Counted from the stretch's first letter, positions 1 to 9,164 are shown. The stretch: 64,000 nt of DNA from Runella slithyformis DSM 19594 (GCF_000218895.1 NC_015703.1:1997001-2061000); one strand, 5' to 3'. The notes: generated from the sequence alone by a model not told the origin. A program made the numbers and translations.

Positions 1-143
1 CCAGTATAGTTGCAATTCCTGCCGGAGCCTGCGAAATAACTCAGAATCAATTACTGAATGCTGCTCTGGAAGATGGTCAATTGTATGTTTACGCCAAAAT
101 CGGTGATAATATGCGTCCTCTATCCTATACGATCCTAAAGTAA
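1..143 (+). CDS. C-terminal end of an unrecognised protein (partial)
   Basis: An open frame runs from the window edge (codons from base 3) to a TAA at 141-143. It gives about 46 residues, including IVAIPAGACEI and ending MRPLSYTILK. I do not recognise the family. It does not look like the MurE C-terminus that usually precedes mraY, so mraY seems to lack its normal upstream neighbour as well. Only the tail is visible, so no function can be given. Confidence 0.45.
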   Translation, partial: SIVAIPAGACEITQNQLLNAALEDGQLYVYAKIGDNMRPLSYTILK

Positions 144-359
144 GATACGATTATACCATACCAAAATCTTCGCTGCTGCAAGTCGTAACGATTGGCTTAA
201 AGGGGAAACTTACTCCTACTGAAAAGTAAATGTATCGCTATGTGCTGATTCCTAACTCATTAATAAAAAAACGGCCTTTTAATATGGAAAATTACGATGA
301 AGTAAAGTGGGGCTTTTACTTAAAAGATTAATTCCGACTTCTTTTTTAGAATTTTAGTA

Positions 360-403
360 AAAATGCCTATACTTGCCGCTAACGTGCCAAGTATAGGCAT
401 TTT
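360..403 (+). terminator. Perfect 16-bp hairpin upstream of mraY
   Basis: Bases 360-375 and 388-403 are exact reverse complements (AAAATGCCTATACTTG and its complement) around a 12-base loop. The A-rich start and T-rich end make it look like a bidirectional intrinsic terminator for the gene that ends at 143, or a structured mraY leader. The rest of the gap 144-359 is AT-rich with no convincing gene. The hairpin contains an in-frame ATG (363) that would add 23 residues to MraY, which argues against that start. Confidence 0.6.
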
Positions 404-431
404 GGCTTTAAGCCTACAAACATATTCTAAC

Positions 432-1646
432 ATGCTTTACTACCTATTTTCGTACCTAGATAAAGAATTCAATTTTCCCGGTGCCGGCGTTTTCCAATAT
501 ATTTCTTTCAGGGCCCTTGGGGCGACCATCACGTCGCTGTTAATTGCGGCCATTTTTGGCGGTCGTATCATTAATTTTCTTCGTAATCAACAAATCGGCG
601 AAACGATACGAGACTTAGGTTTGCAGGGTCAAATGGAAAAAAAAGGAACTCCAACCATGGGGGGATTTATCATCCTCGCTTCGTTGTTGATTCCGGCATT
701 ATTGTTTGCTAAATTATCAAATGTCTACATTGTTCTGCTTATTATCACCGCAGTATGGACCGGGCTTATCGGTTTTTTGGACGATTACATCAAAAAATTC
801 AGGAACAACAAAGAAGGATTACAGGGTAAATTTAAAGTGGTCGGTCAAGTGGGCTTGGGATTAATCGTCGGTATTACGCTTTCCTTTAATCAGCACGTTA
901 AAATAAGGCAATATGATAAGCCGCTTATCAGTTCGGCCATTGGTGAAGTACAGCGTTACACAGATATTATTAACCCAACCATCACAACAATTCCTTTTAT
1001 AAAAAATAATGAATTTGATTACTCCTCTCTTTTGTTTGGGTTATTGCCGGATAGTTATACTTGGATTGTTTATACAATTGTTGCCGTTTTCATTATTACA
1101 GCGGTTTCCAACGGAGCAAATATTACGGATGGCATTGATGGTTTAGCCGCCGGCACCACCATTATCATCGCCCTTACACTCGGTGTTTTAGCGTATATTT
1201 CAGGAAACGCCAAATTTTCGCAGTATCTCAATATCATGTACATTCCTAACTCGGGAGAGTTAGTTATCTTTATTGCGGCCTTTTTAGGGGCCTGCATTGG
1301 CTTTCTATGGTACAATTCTTACCCGGCGCAGGTATTTATGGGAGATACGGGCAGCTTAATGTTAGGCGGAGTGATAGCGGTAATATCGCTGGCCATTCGT
1401 AAAGAATGGCTTATTCCTATTATGTGCGGGATATTTTTTGCAGAACTTGTTTCCGTCATTTTACAGGTAAGTTACTTCAAATACACAAAAAGGAAATTCG
1501 GCGAAGGCAAACGAATTTTTCTCATGTCACCTTTGCACCATCATTTTCAAAAGAAAGGCTACCATGAAGCTAAAATTGTAGCCCGCTTCTGGATCGTCGG
1601 AATTATTTTAGCTATTGCCACTTTGGTTACACTCAAATTACGATAA
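432..1646 (+). CDS. mraY: Phospho-N-acetylmuramoyl-pentapeptide-transferase MraY
   Basis: MraY is an integral membrane enzyme that moves phospho-MurNAc-pentapeptide from UDP to undecaprenyl phosphate, making lipid I for peptidoglycan. I start it at ATG 432 ([13 protein letters not shown], the usual Bacteroidota beginning), giving 404 aa. The frame is open back to an ATG at 363, but that codon lies in a perfect hairpin and its extra 23 residues are atypical. Family motifs are clear: GTPTMGG near residue 72, [26 protein letters not shown], and the cytoplasmic [11 protein letters not shown] near the end, with about ten hydrophobic helices. In most bacteria mraY is followed by murD. Here the next gene is convergent and murD lies 19 kb away on the other strand, so mraY is cut off from the rest of the dcw cluster. 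Confidence 0.97.
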   Translation: MLYYLFSYLDKEFNFPGAGVFQYISFRALGATITSLLIAAIFGGRIINFLRNQQIGETIRDLGLQGQMEKKGTPTMGGFIILASLLIPALLFAKLSNVYIVLLIITAVWTGLIGFLDDYIKKFRNNKEGLQGKFKVVGQVGLGLIVGITLSFNQHVKIRQYDKPLISSAIGEVQRYTDIINPTITTIPFIKNNEFDYSSLLFGLLPDSYTWIVYTIVAVFIITAVSNGANITDGIDGLAAGTTIIIALTLGVLAYISGNAKFSQYLNIMYIPNSGELVIFIAAFLGACIGFLWYNSYPAQVFMGDTGSLMLGGVIAVISLAIRKEWLIPIMCGIFFAELVSVILQVSYFKYTKRKFGEGKRIFLMSPLHHHFQKKGYHEAKIVARFWIVGIILAIATLVTLKLR

Positions 1647-1666
1647 ACCTCTACTATTCAGTTATT

Positions 1667-1702
1667 TACGGCCAAAACTCACGGAAGTGTTTTTTGGCCG
1701 TA
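1667..1702. terminator. Bidirectional terminator between mraY and the phosphatase gene
   Basis: Bases 1667-1677 and 1692-1702 form a perfect 11-bp stem (TACGGCCAAAA and its complement). A small CAC/GTG helix closes the loop. It lies between convergent genes and overlaps the last codons of the minus-strand gene, with T-rich tracts on both sides. Confidence 0.75.
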
Positions 1703-2218
1703 TGTTTTTTCTTCCAATTGAACGTTCCTTCTGAATATGCCTTCTTTAACAGTTATGACAAACAGATTATCATAATCTTCATGCACAATATTTAGAATAG
1801 AGGGCTTGGTTCCCAAACCTTTTGCGATTTCTAAAATGGTATCACTGTGACCGACCACTACTGCATTTTTACCTTTTATTTGACCCAAACGCTCTAAAAT
1901 GACACCCGTTGGCTTAGGTTCATAAATTTCATAACTCTTTCCTAATCGCTCGATCAACGGTTGAGCGGTTTGCCGATTGCGTTGATATTTACTGACAAAA
2001 ATATAGTCAATTGCTTGATTATATAAACTGTCAGATAAAGCTTTTGCCCTCCTGTGGCCGGCCTCAGACAGCGGTGTATCTGCGCTGTCGTCCAGGCGTT
2101 CGGCGTGACGGACTATGTATATTTTAGAGGTATGACAAGCGCTTACCATTAAGAGCAGACTGATAGCCGGTACTATTTTCTTTATTAGAGCTTTACACAT
2201 TCTTCCTGAAATTGACAT
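1679..2218 (-). CDS. Histidine phosphatase family lipoprotein
   Basis: A 179-aa protein of the histidine phosphatase (phosphoglycerate mutase-like) superfamily. A hydrophobic N-terminal segment ends in MVSAC, a lipobox with Cys28, so it is probably exported and lipid-anchored. The catalytic signature IVRHAER follows at residues 35-41 (His38 would be phosphorylated). TPLSEAGHRRAKAL and the second active-site motif VVVGHSDT near residue 120 match the family. The substrate is unknown; such single-domain proteins act on sugar phosphates or phosphoproteins. ATG 2218 and ATG 2200 (MCKALIKK) are both possible starts. It follows the TPR gene by 17 bases and is probably cotranscribed with it. Confidence 0.85.
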   Translation of the reverse strand: MSISGRMCKALIKKIVPAISLLLMVSACHTSKIYIVRHAERLDDSADTPLSEAGHRRAKALSDSLYNQAIDYIFVSKYQRNRQTAQPLIERLGKSYEIYEPKPTGVILERLGQIKGKNAVVVGHSDTILEIAKGLGTKPSILNIVHEDYDNLFVITVKEGIFRRNVQLEEKTYGQKTLP

Positions 2219-2235
2219 CTATTTATACTTTCATT

Positions 2236-4074
2236 TTAAAGCGTATCGCCTCGAAGTTGTCTGAACCGCTTTCGAGCGTCTGCGGCGAAGATACTTGCCG
2301 GGTATTTTTCCAGCAATTTTTGATAAAGTTCCATTGATTTGTCTTTATCCTTAAAACGATTTTGGTATAATTCTGCCATCATAAAAAGTGCATCATCCCC
2401 CAAAATATCGGTTGAGAACTTATCCACAATGAGCTGTAAGTTATCCACTGCTTTTTGATTTTCACCCATTTTGGCATAGGTCCGTGCCTTCAACCACAAG
2501 ATCTCGTCGGCAAGCGGGTGATCTTTGTGACTTGCAAACATCCTGTCTAAGCGGTCCAGCGCGGTCTGTGTTTGATTTTGATAAAGTAACAGGTCGATAG
2601 CTGCATATTCCTTCATCGCGTCTTCTGACGTATCTAAACCCGTATTATCCTGTATCAGCAGGCTCAGTGCTCCGGCATCGTTGGCAATTTCTCTGGAAGT
2701 TGCCATTTTCAGGATATCCAGAAGGGCTTTCGATAACTCAAAATCTCCCGTATAATAAAATTGTCGGGCATTACGCAACTTGGCTTCGTATCCAAGCGGC
2801 GTTTCTTTCTGCGATTTTTCAACTTGTGAATACAAAAGCGTAGACTCCCAGGGTTCATTTTTCAAAAGAAAGATATCACCCAGATCCAGCTTGCACTTAT
2901 CCACAAAATCGCTTTCGGCTCGACCGATCGTAACGGCATTTTGTAAAATGACCGTGGCACTGTCTTTTTCATTCAGATAAAACGCGTACAGATTGGCCAT
3001 ACTCCGCATTGCTTCCAATGTTCGATTATTTTGTCCTAACTCTCCCAAAAGCTTTTTATAGTCTTCGATCAAACGTCTCACCGATGTTATTTCTACCGGA
3101 AATGTATTCTTGACCTGCTCTTCACGCGCCACGATCATCATACGTCTCGAATACGGATACAACTGCCCTTGCGGATAATCTTTCACTATATATTCAAACG
3201 ATTGAATCGCGGCGGTGTAATCTTTATTTTGGAGGGCCAAATTTCCCAGATCAAAAACTTTTGTACCATTATACTTGAATCTTCGGTCCAATGCTCTTTC
3301 CTGAATGAATGCTTTACTGAATTGTTTCTTTTGTGTCAAAAACCAAATCAGCATTTCAGCGTAAAACGGTTCGTTAGGTTGCCGCTGAATTTTTTCGTAC
3401 AGTATTTTTTCAAATTTTGCCTGATCTTTTTCTTCCCTCAAAAAATCCTGAAAATAGTTTTGAATTACCTCTTTGCTTTGAATAGCCACGCCTAAGCTCA
3501 GAAGTTCTTCGATCATCTGCTCTGTTTTGCCGGTTTGGGCGTACAGTGCCGCCAACTCCATTTTAAACAGGTTTTCATTTTTACCTACATCACGCGCTTT
3601 CAATAAAGTATTGATTGCGGCCTCTGTATTATCTATTTCTCTAAACTCCTCCGCCAGTTCTTTGTAAGCATTCAAATCTTTGGTTGGTATCTGCGCAATG
3701 CTTTCCTGGTATTTTTGAGCGGCAGAAGCTGCCTGCCCTGTTTGCTCCAACATACGTCCCCAATAAAGAGTATACAGGTATCCTGTATTTTCATCTGATT
3801 TTTGCTGACGTTTGAAGAATTTCTCCGCCTCATCAAAACTTTTCAGTTTGACAACACACCCCATGTATCTGCGCAAATAGATTTTATTGAAATCTTTACG
3901 CAACACTTTTTGATAAAGCGGAATGACTTTATCACATTCTCCTTTTTGGAAATAGGCATCTGCCAAGTCAGCATCACTTTGGGCGCGGCTATCTGTACAC
4001 ACCAAAAGTAAAGTCATTCCTACAAGAAGTATCCACAAGCGATACGAAGTTATACACACTTTTCCTGCACCCAT
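2236..4074 (-). CDS. Exported tetratricopeptide-repeat protein
   Basis: I start this at ATG 4074 (MGAGKVCITSYRLW), giving 612 aa with a signal peptide ending near DSRAQS. The frame is open 51 codons further, into the DnaA-box region, but that extension has no plausible signal sequence. The mature protein is almost entirely helical TPR repeats: DADLADAYFQKGECDKVIPLYQKVL is broken into units near the start, and YQKLLEKYPASIFAADARKR-type repeats occur at the end. The last part resembles YbgF/BamD-like TPRs, which usually scaffold envelope protein complexes. No catalytic domain is visible. It borders the putative oriC on one side and is followed closely by the phosphatase lipoprotein. Confidence 0.85.
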   Translation of the reverse strand: MGAGKVCITSYRLWILLVGMTLLLVCTDSRAQSDADLADAYFQKGECDKVIPLYQKVLRKDFNKIYLRRYMGCVVKLKSFDEAEKFFKRQQKSDENTGYLYTLYWGRMLEQTGQAASAAQKYQESIAQIPTKDLNAYKELAEEFREIDNTEAAINTLLKARDVGKNENLFKMELAALYAQTGKTEQMIEELLSLGVAIQSKEVIQNYFQDFLREEKDQAKFEKILYEKIQRQPNEPFYAEMLIWFLTQKKQFSKAFIQERALDRRFKYNGTKVFDLGNLALQNKDYTAAIQSFEYIVKDYPQGQLYPYSRRMMIVAREEQVKNTFPVEITSVRRLIEDYKKLLGELGQNNRTLEAMRSMANLYAFYLNEKDSATVILQNAVTIGRAESDFVDKCKLDLGDIFLLKNEPWESTLLYSQVEKSQKETPLGYEAKLRNARQFYYTGDFELSKALLDILKMATSREIANDAGALSLLIQDNTGLDTSEDAMKEYAAIDLLLYQNQTQTALDRLDRMFASHKDHPLADEILWLKARTYAKMGENQKAVDNLQLIVDKFSTDILGDDALFMMAELYQNRFKDKDKSMELYQKLLEKYPASIFAADARKRFRQLRGDTL

Positions 4075-4080
4075 TTTAAT

Positions 4081-4650
4081 AATAATATATTTAATTTTTA
4101 AACTATTATAATTCATTAGCTCCGTGGATAAGTGGATAAGAAAGTTATCTACGCGTTTTCCACTATTGTTTAAAACGCAGATGTGTATAAGTAATGAGCT
4201 TATCCACGTATTTTTATTTTTATCCACAACTGAAATTACTGTTTTTCAAGCATATCTGCAACTATTCACATTTTTAGGTGGATTGTGGATAATTTTATAC
4301 ACGTTGTGGATTACCGGCTTTCCACATTTTTCACTGTGTAAAATGGCTTGAAATGTTGTGGGAAATCGGGGTACATTCCCACATTCGGATTCTTGAAAAA
4401 CAGTTCTCCACATTACGTAATTGTTATCTACACGTTTTCCCACGACTTATCCACGGACGTCTAACCATTTATGAAGTTTTCCACATATTTGTACACATCT
4501 TTTCCTCATAACCCTGCTTTTTGTGAAACCCATGTTTCACAAAATAAAACCTATCAGTGTCTTTTTAGAATATTTGCAAAAAGTGAACCAAATAATCAAA
4601 TAGCTTATCCACAGAATGTGAATTGTGTGGATTATTTTGTGGATAAGTCT
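4081..4650. other. Putative chromosomal replication origin (oriC)
   Basis: This gap is filled with DnaA boxes. Perfect TTATCCACA occurs at 4220-4228 (+), 4284-4292 (-), 4605-4613 (+) and 4638-4646 (-). Close variants are TTATCCACG/T at 4123-4131 (-), 4131-4139 (-), 4200-4208 (+) and 4447-4455 (+); TTATACACA 4182-4190 (-); TTATACACG 4295-4303 (+); TTTTACACA 4335-4343 (-); TTTTCCACA 4477-4485 (+). Weaker TTATCTACG/A copies lie at 4145 and 4424, and TAATCCACA copies at 4305 and 4626. The very AT-rich stretch 4081-4119 could be the unwinding element. The last boxes run into the 3' end of the neighbouring gene. mnmG (gidA), a classic origin neighbour, is 2 kb away and a parS-like site is 4 kb away. 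GC-skew was not calculated. Confidence 0.85.
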
Positions 4651-6305
4651 ATATCGATGCCCCCGACCACGAAGTTTTTCTTCACTTTTACTGCTTCCGT
4701 GTGGAAAAATATGGGTTCCGCTAATTTTTTAGCTTTTATATCGCCCGTGTCCCATTTTCCATTCCCATTTTCATCCATAATGACACGAAGTGTATAGGTA
4801 GCCGGTTTGAGGTATTTAAATGAGTACGTATATTTATTGCTTATTGATTTAACCACTTCCTGCTTATCGTTAAGCAGTTCGATAATAAATTTAGTTTTAG
4901 CGCCTTTTACGACTCCTTCTAACGTACCATAATCTTCTTCGTCCATGATATTCAATTTATAAGTTCTGGCCGGTATAGTATCTTTTTCAACACTGAAAAA
5001 AGTAGATTTGGGAATGATTACTTTAAGCTGACGTCGAGCGGAAATAGGTCTTGAAAGAGATACTATTGTTTGATTATTCTCCCATTCATAATCTGAAACT
5101 TTAATTGTTTCTGCCCTTGTGCTATCGCTGAATACCTGTATTTGGTTAAGACGTGCTTCGGCCAATGGTTTATTAAATGTTAGTTTTAATTCAAAATTCT
5201 TAGGCTCAATTTCTCCATTTTCGGGAAAGTTCGTTCGCATTTCAAACGGTTCTTTCGCCGAATCAGCATTCTTAGCCCCTCCCCTGGCCTCTCGGAATTT
5301 GATTTTTTGAATGTGTTCAAATGTTAGTCCTACCGAGTCACGTATCACTATTTTTGCAACGATCGTATCTTTACGATTTTTTGTGTTATAAAACTTCAGT
5401 TCATTGGTTCCGGCCTGATAATGCGGAATGGAGTCTTCAGGGTTGCTGAAATTTACATTGTATTCAAGGAATCCTTTGTCGTAATTAATGGAGTAATAAT
5501 TGGCCCTGGGCTGCGTATTTCGCACTTTTGGAGGGGTGTTGTTGGACATAAACAGCTTTAGTGAAACGCCTGAGATTTGCGTAGAATCAAAAATGGTGAT
5601 ACTGTCTCTTAAATATGCAATTTTTTCGGCCCTTGGATTATAGGTCAATGAGCGATTTTTGTCATCGAAAGCATAGAGACGATAGGTATTGGGCCGGATG
5701 TTTTCAATGCTGAATCGGCCTGCACTGTCTGAACGAGTGAAGTAACTGGGCTTCATTTTTTCAATGTTGAGGGTATCCGTATTTGGATATAATCCTACCA
5801 GTGTTTCTAATAAAGGTTTATCGGTGAGCAAATCTTTCACTTGCCCCGACACAAAAGCCGAGTCTATCCCCAACCCTGTACTGAATACAACCCGAAGATT
5901 TCTGGCCGGGTTTTTTTCGCTGAAATCCTTAATGGCATCTCCAAAAGAAAGAGAGTAAGTAGTGGCGGTATCCAGTGATTTTTTAAAGGTAAGTCGGATT
6001 CCGGTCGGTCTGATTTTGGAATCGTATTCTCCGGCATCCGGTGTGATCAGCAGTTTCTGTTGCAAATTTTCAGCCACGATATACTCATCAAACACCAGAT
6101 CAACGGTACGCCCCTTGTAATTGGTTTGCTTGTTTGCAGGAATACTTGAAAGTAGCGTTGGAGCAATTTTATCCTTCTTACCCCCTGTTGGAGAAATAGG
6201 TTGTGCACAGGATATAACCAGAATGTACAGCAAAAAATAGAGGCTACATTTCCCTAATGAGCGATACTGAGAAGAAAAAAAAGTTTGAAGGAAGATAGTG
6301 ATCAT
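4632..6305 (-). CDS. Ig-like domain lipoprotein (SbsA/Big_5 type)
   Basis: A 557-aa predicted lipoprotein. The signal segment ends in LVISCAQPISPTGGKKDK, the Cys-Ala-x-x-x-PTGG(K)KD context typical of a Bacteroidota family. Residues about 46-145 (APTLLSSIPAN to LRVVFSTG) form a bacterial Ig-like domain. Further beta-rich segments follow, including a carboxypeptidase-regulatory-like stretch (SDSAGRFSIENIRPNTYRLYAF) near 190-220 and a similar one near the C-terminus. No catalytic residues are evident; a structural or surface role is likely. The function is not known. Its final codons overlap two DnaA boxes of the putative oriC. Confidence 0.85.
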   Translation of the reverse strand: MITIFLQTFFSSQYRSLGKCSLYFLLYILVISCAQPISPTGGKKDKIAPTLLSSIPANKQTNYKGRTVDLVFDEYIVAENLQQKLLITPDAGEYDSKIRPTGIRLTFKKSLDTATTYSLSFGDAIKDFSEKNPARNLRVVFSTGLGIDSAFVSGQVKDLLTDKPLLETLVGLYPNTDTLNIEKMKPSYFTRSDSAGRFSIENIRPNTYRLYAFDDKNRSLTYNPRAEKIAYLRDSITIFDSTQISGVSLKLFMSNNTPPKVRNTQPRANYYSINYDKGFLEYNVNFSNPEDSIPHYQAGTNELKFYNTKNRKDTIVAKIVIRDSVGLTFEHIQKIKFREARGGAKNADSAKEPFEMRTNFPENGEIEPKNFELKLTFNKPLAEARLNQIQVFSDSTRAETIKVSDYEWENNQTIVSLSRPISARRQLKVIIPKSTFFSVEKDTIPARTYKLNIMDEEDYGTLEGVVKGAKTKFIIELLNDKQEVVKSISNKYTYSFKYLKPATYTLRVIMDENGNGKWDTGDIKAKKLAEPIFFHTEAVKVKKNFVVGGIDIDLSTK

Positions 6306-6723
6306 GCGTTGGGCAGACTTTTGTTTTTTATCCAGAGTATATAATTCAAAAAATAGCTTGAAAGCGTTTGCAAATTAACAGCTTTTAAATCCTGATTATT
6401 ATCTTAAAAAGGTATTTACTAAAACCGATTTTTTTTCTTACTCTTTGCCGGAGACTTTTGGGGTATTTCCCGTTACCGTGGGTTGTACTTTGTTTTAGTA
6501 GATTTCTATACCCAAGGCTCTTAAGGAATAACCTTTTCTCTGTTTTAGGATGATCGTGGAGACTCTTTCTTTTTTCTTCTGTACTCCATGATTTGTTTGT
6601 TTAGACTGGCCATTATATAAGTTATGACCGGTGTTTTGTTATGGCATTGGTATCTTCATAAAAGTTTTTACAATAATTCTTTATATCAGTAAAGACTTTC
6701 CCTTAACAGCAGTTATAAAAATA
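6306..6723. other. Intergenic stretch without a visible gene
   Basis: About 420 AT-rich bases lie between the start of the Ig-like lipoprotein gene and the mnmG terminator. Runs of T and A but no supported ORF, tRNA or known RNA motif are seen. It should hold the promoter of the minus-strand lipoprotein gene. Confidence 0.4.
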
Positions 6724-6750
6724 AAGAGGCGACTTTGATAGCCGCCTCTT
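6724..6750 (-). terminator. mnmG terminator
   Basis: Stem 6724-6731/6743-6750 (AAGAGGCG and its complement) with an 11-base loop. Read on the minus strand it is followed by a T-rich run (TTTATTTTTATAA), 30 bases after the mnmG stop codon. Confidence 0.85.
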
Positions 6751-6779
6751 ATTAACATCTTTTAACGGTAACCTTACGT

Positions 6780-8642
6780 TTATCTGCCCATATAAATCAT
6801 CAATACCGAAACATCGGAAGGACTTACCCCACTAATTCGCGATGCCTGTCCTAACGTACCGGGGCGTAAAGACTTTAGTTTTTGCCGACCCTCAAATGAT
6901 AAGGCCGCCACACGGTCGTAATCAAAGTTTGGAATAATTTCGAGGTCTTCCAACCTATTCATCTTTTCAACCATGAGGTATTCTTTTTCAATATAGCTTT
7001 CGTACTTTACCGTAATCATGGCTTGCTCTAACGTTTCCTCATCATATTGATTCAAGAATCCTGCAAAAGAACCGTTTAGTTTTTTGATGTCTTCTATCTC
7101 AATGTCAGGGCGTTTGAGAAGTTGGTATAGTGGTTGCTTTTCTCTGATTGTTGCTGTTCCCAATTCTGCAAGTTGAGCATTTATCTCTTCAGGTTGCGCT
7201 TTAACTGTTTTCAATTCTTTCAAGATCAAAGCCGTGTTTGCCACTTTCTCCCGAACACGCTGCAAACGATTATCGTCGGCCAATCCAATTTGGTGGCCGC
7301 GTTCAGTAAGTCGAATGTCGGCGTTGTCCTGCCGAAGGAGCGTACGGTATTCGGCTCTTGACGTAAACATACGGTACGGTTCATCGGTGCCTTTATTCAC
7401 CAGATCATCAATTAATACTCCAATGTAAGCCTCTGAGCGTTTTAAAATGAAGGGTGCCGCCTTATGCGCATTTAGGTGGGCATTGATTCCTGCCATCAAT
7501 CCCTGACAGGCAGCTTCTTCATATCCGGTTGTTCCGTTGATTTGTCCTGCAAAGAAAAGATTCTTTATACTGTGCGTTTCGAGGGTGAGTTTTAATTGCG
7601 TAGGCGGGAAATAGTCGTATTCAATGGCATAACCCGGCCTGAACATTTTTGCGTTTTCAAAACCCGGTATCAGTCGCATTGCTTTATATTGAACATCTTC
7701 GGGCAGAGAGGTGGAAAAGCCATTTACATAAATCTCCACGGTGTTCCATCCTTCCGGTTCCACAAATATCTGATGTCTGTCTTTGTCAGCAAACCGGTTT
7801 ATTTTGTCTTCTACTGATGGGCAATACCGTGGACCTAATCCTTTGATACGCCCTGAAAACATGGGAGATTTATCAAAGCCTGTGCGTAAAACTGCATGAA
7901 CATCTTCGTTAGTATACGTGATCCAACAACTTCTTTGATGCTCTAATTTTGGTGTATCGGTGTAGGAGAATTTTGCGGGGCTTTCATCTCCCGGTTGTTC
8001 TTCCATTCGAGTGAAATCCAACGATCGCCCATCCACCCTTGGGGGAGTACCTGTTTTCATACGGCCCGATTCAAACCCTAATTTAATCAATTGTTCGGTA
8101 ATACCTGTCGCGGATTTCTCCCCTACCCTTCCGCCACCAAAGTTTTTTTCTCCAATATGAATTAACCCATTAAGAAAAGTGCCATTGGTAAGCACAACAG
8201 TTGTACCTTGAATTTCAATTCCTAAACTTGTTTTTATCCCAACTACCTGGTCATCCTTTATGATTAGTTCACGAACTGAATCTTGCCAAAAATCCACATT
8301 GGGTATTTGTTCAAGCGTTAATCTCCATTCCTCCGCAAATCGCATTCGGTCGCTCTGACATCTGGGCGACCACATCGCCGGACCTTTTGAGCGGTTTAGC
8401 ATTCTGAATTGAATCATCGTTTTATCGCTGATGATTCCTGATTGCCCACCTAACGCATCTATTTCTCTTACAATTTGTCCTTTGGCTACACCACCCATTG
8501 CAGGGTTGCACGACATCTGCGCAATGGTATGCATGTTCATTGTGATGAGCAGCACTTTTGACCCCATGTTTGCTGCCGATGCCGCCGCTTCGCATCCCGC
8601 ATGCCCTGCCCCTACTACTATTACATCGTATTTTGGAAACAT
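6780..8642 (-). CDS. mnmG: tRNA uridine-5-carboxymethylaminomethyl(34) synthesis enzyme MnmG
   Basis: MnmG (GidA) works with MnmE to add the carboxymethylaminomethyl group to wobble uridine 34 of certain tRNAs, using FAD, NADH and methylene-tetrahydrofolate. The 620-aa length is normal. The N-terminal FAD-binding fold shows VVGAGHAGCEAA at about residues 10-21. Family signatures are CNPAMGGVAKG, the GTPPR stretch (MKTGTPPRVDGRSL) and GYEEAACQG near 370. The helical C-terminal domain, which contacts MnmE and tRNA, ends with LGQASRISGVSPSDVSVLMIY. The start is the ATG at 8642, next to the FAD motif. In many bacteria this gene sits at the replication origin, which fits the DnaA-box cluster 2 kb away. 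Its upstream gap holds a parS-like palindrome. Confidence 0.98.
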   Translation of the reverse strand: MFPKYDVIVVGAGHAGCEAAASAANMGSKVLLITMNMHTIAQMSCNPAMGGVAKGQIVREIDALGGQSGIISDKTMIQFRMLNRSKGPAMWSPRCQSDRMRFAEEWRLTLEQIPNVDFWQDSVRELIIKDDQVVGIKTSLGIEIQGTTVVLTNGTFLNGLIHIGEKNFGGGRVGEKSATGITEQLIKLGFESGRMKTGTPPRVDGRSLDFTRMEEQPGDESPAKFSYTDTPKLEHQRSCWITYTNEDVHAVLRTGFDKSPMFSGRIKGLGPRYCPSVEDKINRFADKDRHQIFVEPEGWNTVEIYVNGFSTSLPEDVQYKAMRLIPGFENAKMFRPGYAIEYDYFPPTQLKLTLETHSIKNLFFAGQINGTTGYEEAACQGLMAGINAHLNAHKAAPFILKRSEAYIGVLIDDLVNKGTDEPYRMFTSRAEYRTLLRQDNADIRLTERGHQIGLADDNRLQRVREKVANTALILKELKTVKAQPEEINAQLAELGTATIREKQPLYQLLKRPDIEIEDIKKLNGSFAGFLNQYDEETLEQAMITVKYESYIEKEYLMVEKMNRLEDLEIIPNFDYDRVAALSFEGRQKLKSLRPGTLGQASRISGVSPSDVSVLMIYMGR

Positions 8643-8707
8643 GTATTTTTGAATTTAAATATTGTGTTTTTTGTCTGTTTCACGCAGATTTATTAAAATA
8701 AACAAAA

Positions 8708-8723
8708 TGTTCCACGTGAAGCA
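8708..8723. other. parS-like centromere site
   Basis: TGTTCCACGTGAAGCA matches the ParB-binding consensus TGTTTCACGTGAAACA at 14 of 16 positions, including the central CACGTG core. Just upstream, 8676-8684 is a perfect left half-site (TGTTTCACG). Both lie in the gap between mnmG and ybeY, about 4 kb from the putative oriC, where parS sites are expected. ParA and ParB genes are not in this window. Confidence 0.65.
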
Positions 8724-8750
8724 CTTCTTAGTGTGTTGATATATAGCAAG

Positions 8751-9164
8751 TTATGGATTTGATAAGTAAAAATCTTCTTTATTTCTCATTTCAAGTTCGT
8801 GGTCGTCATCAATGTCATCATACCCCACTAAATGCAGTATACCATGGGCTAAAACACGATGGAGTTCTTCTTCAAAGGATTTGTTGAATTCTTGAGCATT
8901 GTCACGGACTCGGTCAACACTGATAAACAGATCACCTTCGATAGTGCCCTCCTCTTCGCTGTTATCAAAGGTGATGATATCAGTATAGAAATCATGATCA
9001 AGATATTGTCGATTTACGGTAAGAAGGTATTCATCAGAACAAAAAATGTAGTTGAGTTGGTTCAACGTAAAACCTTCGGCTTTGATAATACGCTGAAGCC
9101 ATGATTTGGTTTTGCGGGGGTGTGGCACTTTAAAATCCACATCTTCAATAAAGAATTTAATCAT
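8751..9164 (-). CDS. ybeY: Endoribonuclease YbeY (rRNA maturation)
   Basis: YbeY is a small zinc-dependent endoribonuclease used in 16S rRNA 3'-end maturation and ribosome quality control. The 137-aa product carries the family signature HGILHLVGYDDIDDDHELEM near the C-terminus, where three histidines bind zinc. The preceding segment (YTDIITFDNSEEEGTIEGDLFIS) is also characteristic. The start ATG 9164 gives MIKFFIEDVDFKVPHPRK, a normal family start. It lies between the parS-like gap and the radical SAM gene. Confidence 0.95.
   Translation of the reverse strand: MIKFFIEDVDFKVPHPRKTKSWLQRIIKAEGFTLNQLNYIFCSDEYLLTVNRQYLDHDFYTDIITFDNSEEEGTIEGDLFISVDRVRDNAQEFNKSFEEELHRVLAHGILHLVGYDDIDDDHELEMRNKEDFYLSNP

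Noticed and set aside
284-331. A 15-residue ORF upstream of mraY
   Set aside because: Too short and with no support such as homology or a ribosome site.
363-431. In-frame ATG that would extend MraY by 23 residues
   Set aside because: It lies inside a perfect hairpin and the extra residues are atypical; the family-conserved start is at 432.
4075-4227. N-terminal extension of the TPR gene into the DnaA-box region
   Set aside because: The following ATG at 4074 starts a proper signal peptide; the extension reads through DnaA boxes.
4124-4797. Short plus- and minus-strand ORFs in the origin region
   Set aside because: They arise from repeated DnaA boxes and their sequence has no protein character.
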